Source: Flavobacterium sp. N502536 (GTDB taxonomy: Bacteria; Bacteroidota; Bacteroidia; Flavobacteriales; Flavobacteriaceae). From it: a stretch of 64,000 bases of DNA. The translations under genes were made by a program, and so were the position numbers. The stretch lies in contig NZ_CP110011.1 of assembly GCF_025947345.1 (NCBI RefSeq), positions 2,480,001 through 2,544,000 on the forward strand, read 5' to 3'. Positions 61,358 to 64,000 of this stretch are shown piece after piece. Under the pieces are notes generated by a model. That model saw nothing but the letters and a program-made list of their open reading frames with translations. It ran no database searches and was not told the origin of the DNA. The stretch's first letter is position 1, and the number at the start of each line of letters is the position of its first letter.

Positions 61358-62173
61358 TTATTTCTGAAGTGTATACGGCTGAACCGAAATTCCGGCTTCA
61401 TCTAAAGCGGCTTTACAATTCTCTAAAGTTTCAGAGAAAACAGCTCCATAATTAGCATTTTTTGCCCAAGGACGTACGGCGAATTCTACCGAACTTGCGG
61501 TTAAGTTTTTGACAAAAACTTCCGCAGCAGGCTTTTTAAGCACTTTCGGATTGCTGTTTAAAACGTTCAAAAGAATGTCTTTTGCCTTTTTGATATCGGA
61601 GTCATAAGAAACAGCAAACGTCAAATCGGCTCTTCGTTCTCCCTGCATCGAATAATTGATGATTGTTCCGTTTGATAAAGCACCGTTAGGGACAAAAACG
61701 GTCTGATTGTTGGCCGTTAACATCTTGGTTACAAAAATCTGAATTTCGACTACTGTTGCAACAATTCCGCCCGCGGTTTCGATGGTATCGCCAACTTTGA
61801 AAGGTTTGAAAACAATAATCAGCATTCCTCCTGCAAAGTTAGAAAGTGATCCCTGCAAAGACAAACCTACTGCAAGTCCCATGGCTCCTAATATGGCAAC
61901 AAATGATGATGTTTCGATTCCCAATTTTGAAATAAAAGTCACAAACAATAAAATTCGGAGTGCCCAAATTAAGATGTCAGAAAGGAATCGGGTCAGGGTA
62001 GGATCCAAATTTCTTTGCACCATTATTTTTGTAATGATTCGGTTTATCAATCGGATGGCGTAGATTCCGACAAATAAAATGATAAATGCCGAGATTAATT
62101 TTGGAGAATAATCAACTAATACGTTAATAAATTTAGTAGCATAACTACTAATCTGCTCTGGATAAATGTACAT
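61358..62173 (-). CDS. Small-conductance mechanosensitive channel, MscS family
   Basis: A 271-residue channel of the minimal MscS type: three helices (about residues 25-47, 68-90 and the pore helix about 95-125 with VAILGAMGLAVGLSLQGSLS), then the beta domain beginning FKPFKVGDTIETAGGIVATV and the cytoplasmic alpha-beta cage. It opens on hypo-osmotic shock to release solutes. Its promoter and a terminator-like hairpin lie directly upstream. Confidence 0.94.
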   Translation of the reverse strand: MYIYPEQISSYATKFINVLVDYSPKLISAFIILFVGIYAIRLINRIITKIMVQRNLDPTLTRFLSDILIWALRILLFVTFISKLGIETSSFVAILGAMGLAVGLSLQGSLSNFAGGMLIIVFKPFKVGDTIETAGGIVATVVEIQIFVTKMLTANNQTVFVPNGALSNGTIINYSMQGERRADLTFAVSYDSDIKKAKDILLNVLNSNPKVLKKPAAEVFVKNLTASSVEFAVRPWAKNANYGAVFSETLENCKAALDEAGISVQPYTLQK

Positions 62174-62183
62174 GTTTTTCGAA

Positions 62184-62209
62184 TAAAAAAACCTTCTCAG
62201 GGAGAAGGT
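62184..62209 (-). terminator. Terminator-like hairpin in the leader of mscS
   Basis: On the minus strand ACCTTCTC and GAGAAGGT (62191-62198 and 62202-62209) form an eight-pair stem with a three-base loop, followed by seven T (62190-62184). It lies 52 bases after the stop of the small helical protein gene and only 11 bases before the mscS ATG. Confidence 0.8.
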
Positions 62210-62221
62210 ATATTAGTTTTG

Positions 62222-62229
62222 CAAATATA
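62222..62229 (-). promoter_or_regulatory. -7 element of mscS
   Basis: TATATTTG on the minus strand, an exact TAnnTTTG match, just upstream of the hairpin. If used, the transcript would begin near 62215 and contain the hairpin. Confidence 0.45.
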
Positions 62230-62260
62230 AAGATATTTCCTAAGATAAGAAAAAGTAGTT

Positions 62261-62668
62261 TTATTCCTTCTCAGGAGTCTCGTCAATAACTTCATCCGCT
62301 TTAGCAGCTGTTTTTTCGCTAATATCGGCTACGGTTTCTGAAACAACTGTTTTGGTTTCTCCGGTAAGCTCGCTGGTTTTTTCTTTTACGGTATCAATTA
62401 CATCGCCTATCGAATCAGATGCTTTTTCTACATATTCGCTAACGAAGTCTTTCGCCTGATGTGCATAGTCCGTTGCCGTTTCGATCAATGGTTCTGATGC
62501 CTCTTTGGCTTTTGTAAAAGTTTCTTCGGCAAAGGTTTCCGCTTTATCGATATAAGGAGCAGCAGCTTCTTTGGCCTGTTCAAAAGTAGTTTCGGCCTGT
62601 TGTGCCAAATCAGTAGCAGAATCTTTGGCTGTGCCAAACAAATTCTTAAAGAATGAAGATAATCCCAT
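62261..62668 (-). CDS. Small helical Ala/Glu/Lys-rich protein of unknown function
   Basis: A 135-residue protein when started at MGLSSFFKNLFGTAKDSATD; an upstream in-frame start at 62698 would add ten residues. After the amphipathic N-terminus it is a long series of 11-residue-like helical repeats (DKAETFAEETFTKAKEASEP, VEKASDSIGDVIDTVKEKT), resembling YtxH-like or LEA/apolipoprotein-like proteins. It probably lies along a membrane surface or responds to stress; I cannot name a function. A terminator hairpin follows. Confidence 0.7.
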   Translation of the reverse strand: MGLSSFFKNLFGTAKDSATDLAQQAETTFEQAKEAAAPYIDKAETFAEETFTKAKEASEPLIETATDYAHQAKDFVSEYVEKASDSIGDVIDTVKEKTSELTGETKTVVSETVADISEKTAAKADEVIDETPEKE

Positions 62669-62774
62669 AGTTATGATATTGATTAGTTTAGAATACAATA
62701 TTAACTATTTTTAAAGTATTATAACCTTTTTAGAGTAATAATTTGCTGATAATTAGTGGGATATGTTTTTGCGT

Positions 62775-62807
62775 AAAAAAAGCGCCTACCAATGGCAGAC
62801 GCTTTTT
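62775..62807. terminator. Terminator of the NifU-family gene
   Basis: AAAAAGCG..CT..CC and its imperfect complement (two mismatches) surround AAT at 62790-62793. On the minus strand it ends in a T run, as expected downstream of the gene ending at 62832; it could work in both directions. Confidence 0.7.
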
Positions 62808-62831
62808 GTTCTTTATTATCGGATAAAAATT

Positions 62832-63731
62832 TTAAGCATTTAAAGCTTCTACCTTAATTTCTTCATCGTTTAACATGCTTTTTAGCATATTTTCGATTCC
62901 GCTTTTTAAAGTGAAAGTAGAGGACGGACAGCCGCTGCAAGCACCTTGTAGAATTACTTTTACCGTTTTGTCATTTTCATTATAAGAATCAAAAGCAATA
63001 TTTCCCCCATCAGCAGCTACTGCCGGTTTTACATATTCTTCCAGTATGTTGATGATTTGTTGTGAAGTAACATCTAATTTATCAAAAGCTTCGTCTTTGG
63101 TAATGTCGTTTTTAGTAGCCACTTCAATAAGGCTCTCATCCAAAACAGTTCCACCATTTTCAATAAACTGCTTGATAAAAGTTCTTACTTCAAGAGTAAT
63201 TTCCTGCCAGTCGTTGATGTCGTATTTGGTTACCGAAATGTAATTTTCATCAATAAAAACTTCTTTCACGTAAGGAAATTTGAACAATTCTTTAGCTAGT
63301 GGAGAAGAAGCAGTTTGATCGATATTTTTGTATTCAACCGCGTTTCTTGTCAGCATTCTGCTTACCACAAATTTCAGCGCAGCAGGATTTGGAGTTGTTT
63401 CTCCATAAACCGTGATGGGCTGTTTTTTAGCTGTGTTCTCATCCGCTTTGATAATTACACCACCTTTGTCTACAAATGCCGTAATTTGTTCTGCAACGGC
63501 ATCTTTTACATCATCCCATTCTACAATACTGTATCTTTCGATTGCGATAAAGTTTCCTGAAATATAAACGGTTTTTACGAACGGTAAATAGAATAATTGC
63601 TGCGCTAAAGGAGACGCTTGTGCCTCATCAATATTTTTGAATTCAAAACTTTGATTTTGAGTAATAAAATCTTCAAATTCAAATTTTAATATCGTTGGGT
63701 TTTGAGTTTCTTTTATGGTGATTTTTGTCAT
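62832..63731 (-). CDS. NifU-family Fe-S scaffold/carrier with duplicated Nfu N-terminal domain
   Basis: A 299-residue protein with three parts: two copies of the Nfu/Scaffold N-terminal domain (about residues 1-90 and 108-200; both have NP..LKF ... SPLA..LF..P.VK.V.I..N.I...) and a C-terminal NifU-like domain with the cluster ligands Cys265 and Cys268 in QGACSGCPSSTFTLKSG. Nfu proteins accept 4Fe-4S clusters and pass them to targets. Most Nfu proteins have a single N-terminal domain, so this one is long; the doubled form appears usual in Flavobacteriia. It is transcribed alone. Confidence 0.93.
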   Translation of the reverse strand: MTKITIKETQNPTILKFEFEDFITQNQSFEFKNIDEAQASPLAQQLFYLPFVKTVYISGNFIAIERYSIVEWDDVKDAVAEQITAFVDKGGVIIKADENTAKKQPITVYGETTPNPAALKFVVSRMLTRNAVEYKNIDQTASSPLAKELFKFPYVKEVFIDENYISVTKYDINDWQEITLEVRTFIKQFIENGGTVLDESLIEVATKNDITKDEAFDKLDVTSQQIINILEEYVKPAVAADGGNIAFDSYNENDKTVKVILQGACSGCPSSTFTLKSGIENMLKSMLNDEEIKVEALNA

Positions 63732-63747
63732 GATTTGTAATTTTTTA

Positions 63748-63755
63748 CAAATTTA
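63748..63755 (-). promoter_or_regulatory. -7 element of the NifU-family gene
   Basis: TAAATTTG on the minus strand, an exact TAnnTTTG match, 16 bases before the ATG, implying a short leader. Confidence 0.45.
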
Positions 63756-63832
63756 GTAAAGTTATTTTTTGCTGATACCTACTATTTGATTTTTTAATAA
63801 AAGAATTAAGACTCTTTTCCAATAAATCTTAT

Positions 63833-63840
63833 TAAATTTG
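63833..63840 (+). promoter_or_regulatory. -7 element of the terminal PorP/SprF-like gene
   Basis: TAAATTTG, an exact TAnnTTTG match, 36 bases before the ATG at 63877. It diverges from the NifU-family promoter 78 bases away. Confidence 0.45.
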
Positions 63841-63876
63841 TACTGCCTTAAATTTAGTTGATTAATATGTTGTTTT

Positions 63877-64000
63877 ATGAAGTTTAGAATCAGTGTTTTA
63901 TTGTTTTTTTTAATTGTATCGACCTACTCCTATTCACAAGAAGGAATTCCCGTTTACTCCGATTATTTGTCAGATAATTATTATTTAATTCATCCCTCTA
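63877..64000 (+). CDS. PorP/SprF family protein, N-terminal fragment (runs off the window)
   Basis: The first 41 residues only. A signal peptide (ISVLLFFLIVSTYSYSQ) is followed by EGIPVYSDYLSDNYYLIHPS, the opening strand of PorP/SprF-type T9SS membrane proteins (compare YTQYMYNTIAINPAYAGS in the gene at 28240). An ATG at 63867 is in another frame and stops at once. The remaining barrel lies outside the window. Confidence 0.75.
   Translation, partial: MKFRISVLLFFLIVSTYSYSQEGIPVYSDYLSDNYYLIHPS

Noticed and set aside
1..64000. tRNA, rRNA, insertion sequences or prophage
   Set aside because: No cloverleaf-like sequences, rRNA motifs, transposases, integrases or phage structural genes were seen on reading either strand.

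Overview
The window looks like chromosomal DNA of a Flavobacterium-type Bacteroidota. It is AT-rich, carries type IX secretion (T9SS) and gliding genes (a SprA homologue, a RemB-like protein, PorP/SprF proteins, a PorE-like protein, and two giant adhesins with gliding-type C-terminal sorting domains), and has the Bacteroidota -7 promoter element TAnnTTTG ahead of many genes. I see no rRNA, tRNA, CRISPR array, prophage or insertion sequence.

Layout. 1-1227: 3' end of a cytochrome P450 gene and epoxyqueuosine reductase (queG). 1498-14468: a first giant secreted protein (about 4323 residues), broken in this sequence by a single-base frameshift. 14786-14953: a 55-codon leader ORF overlapping the start of the second giant gene. 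14946-28190: a 4414-residue adhesin containing three perfectly periodic tandem arrays (7 x 243 bp, 20 x 240 bp HYR, 5 x 294 bp). 28240-31097: a PorP/SprF-like outer-membrane protein and a PorE-like lipidless OmpA/TPR/propeller protein, apparently its operon partners. 31114-31621: terminator and intergenic repeats. 31622-35156: CBS protein, bifunctional-type malic enzyme, RuvA. 35181-42398: SprA, the T9SS translocon. 42485-46510: gcvH, VanZ-like, deoC and a RemB-like Wzi/TonB-C protein (frameshifted). 46670-51789: cytochrome oxidase assembly and subunit cluster (cyoE frameshifted, two subunit III proteins, subunit IV, a thioredoxin-fold protein lacking cysteines, SCO, DUF420, small CxxC protein). 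51861-53267: DUF4403 lipoprotein on the minus strand. 53448-60642: a six-gene MacAB-TolC-like export operon with two permeases and two adaptors. 60676-63731: tsaB, mscS, a small helical protein, and a NifU-type Fe-S carrier. 63877-end: start of another PorP/SprF-like gene.

How the parts fit. The giant proteins end in a type B T9SS sorting domain, so they would leave the cell through the SprA channel encoded downstream; the PorP/SprF and PorE-like proteins beside the second adhesin are the expected accessory factors for surface delivery and peptidoglycan anchoring. The oxidase cluster supplies haem O, subunits III/IV and copper-insertion factors for an aerobic terminal oxidase whose subunits I and II lie outside this window.

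Three separate genes (first adhesin, RemB-like, cyoE) are each broken by one missing base in or beside a short homopolymer. The downstream frames are otherwise intact, so sequence error is a more likely explanation than gene decay.
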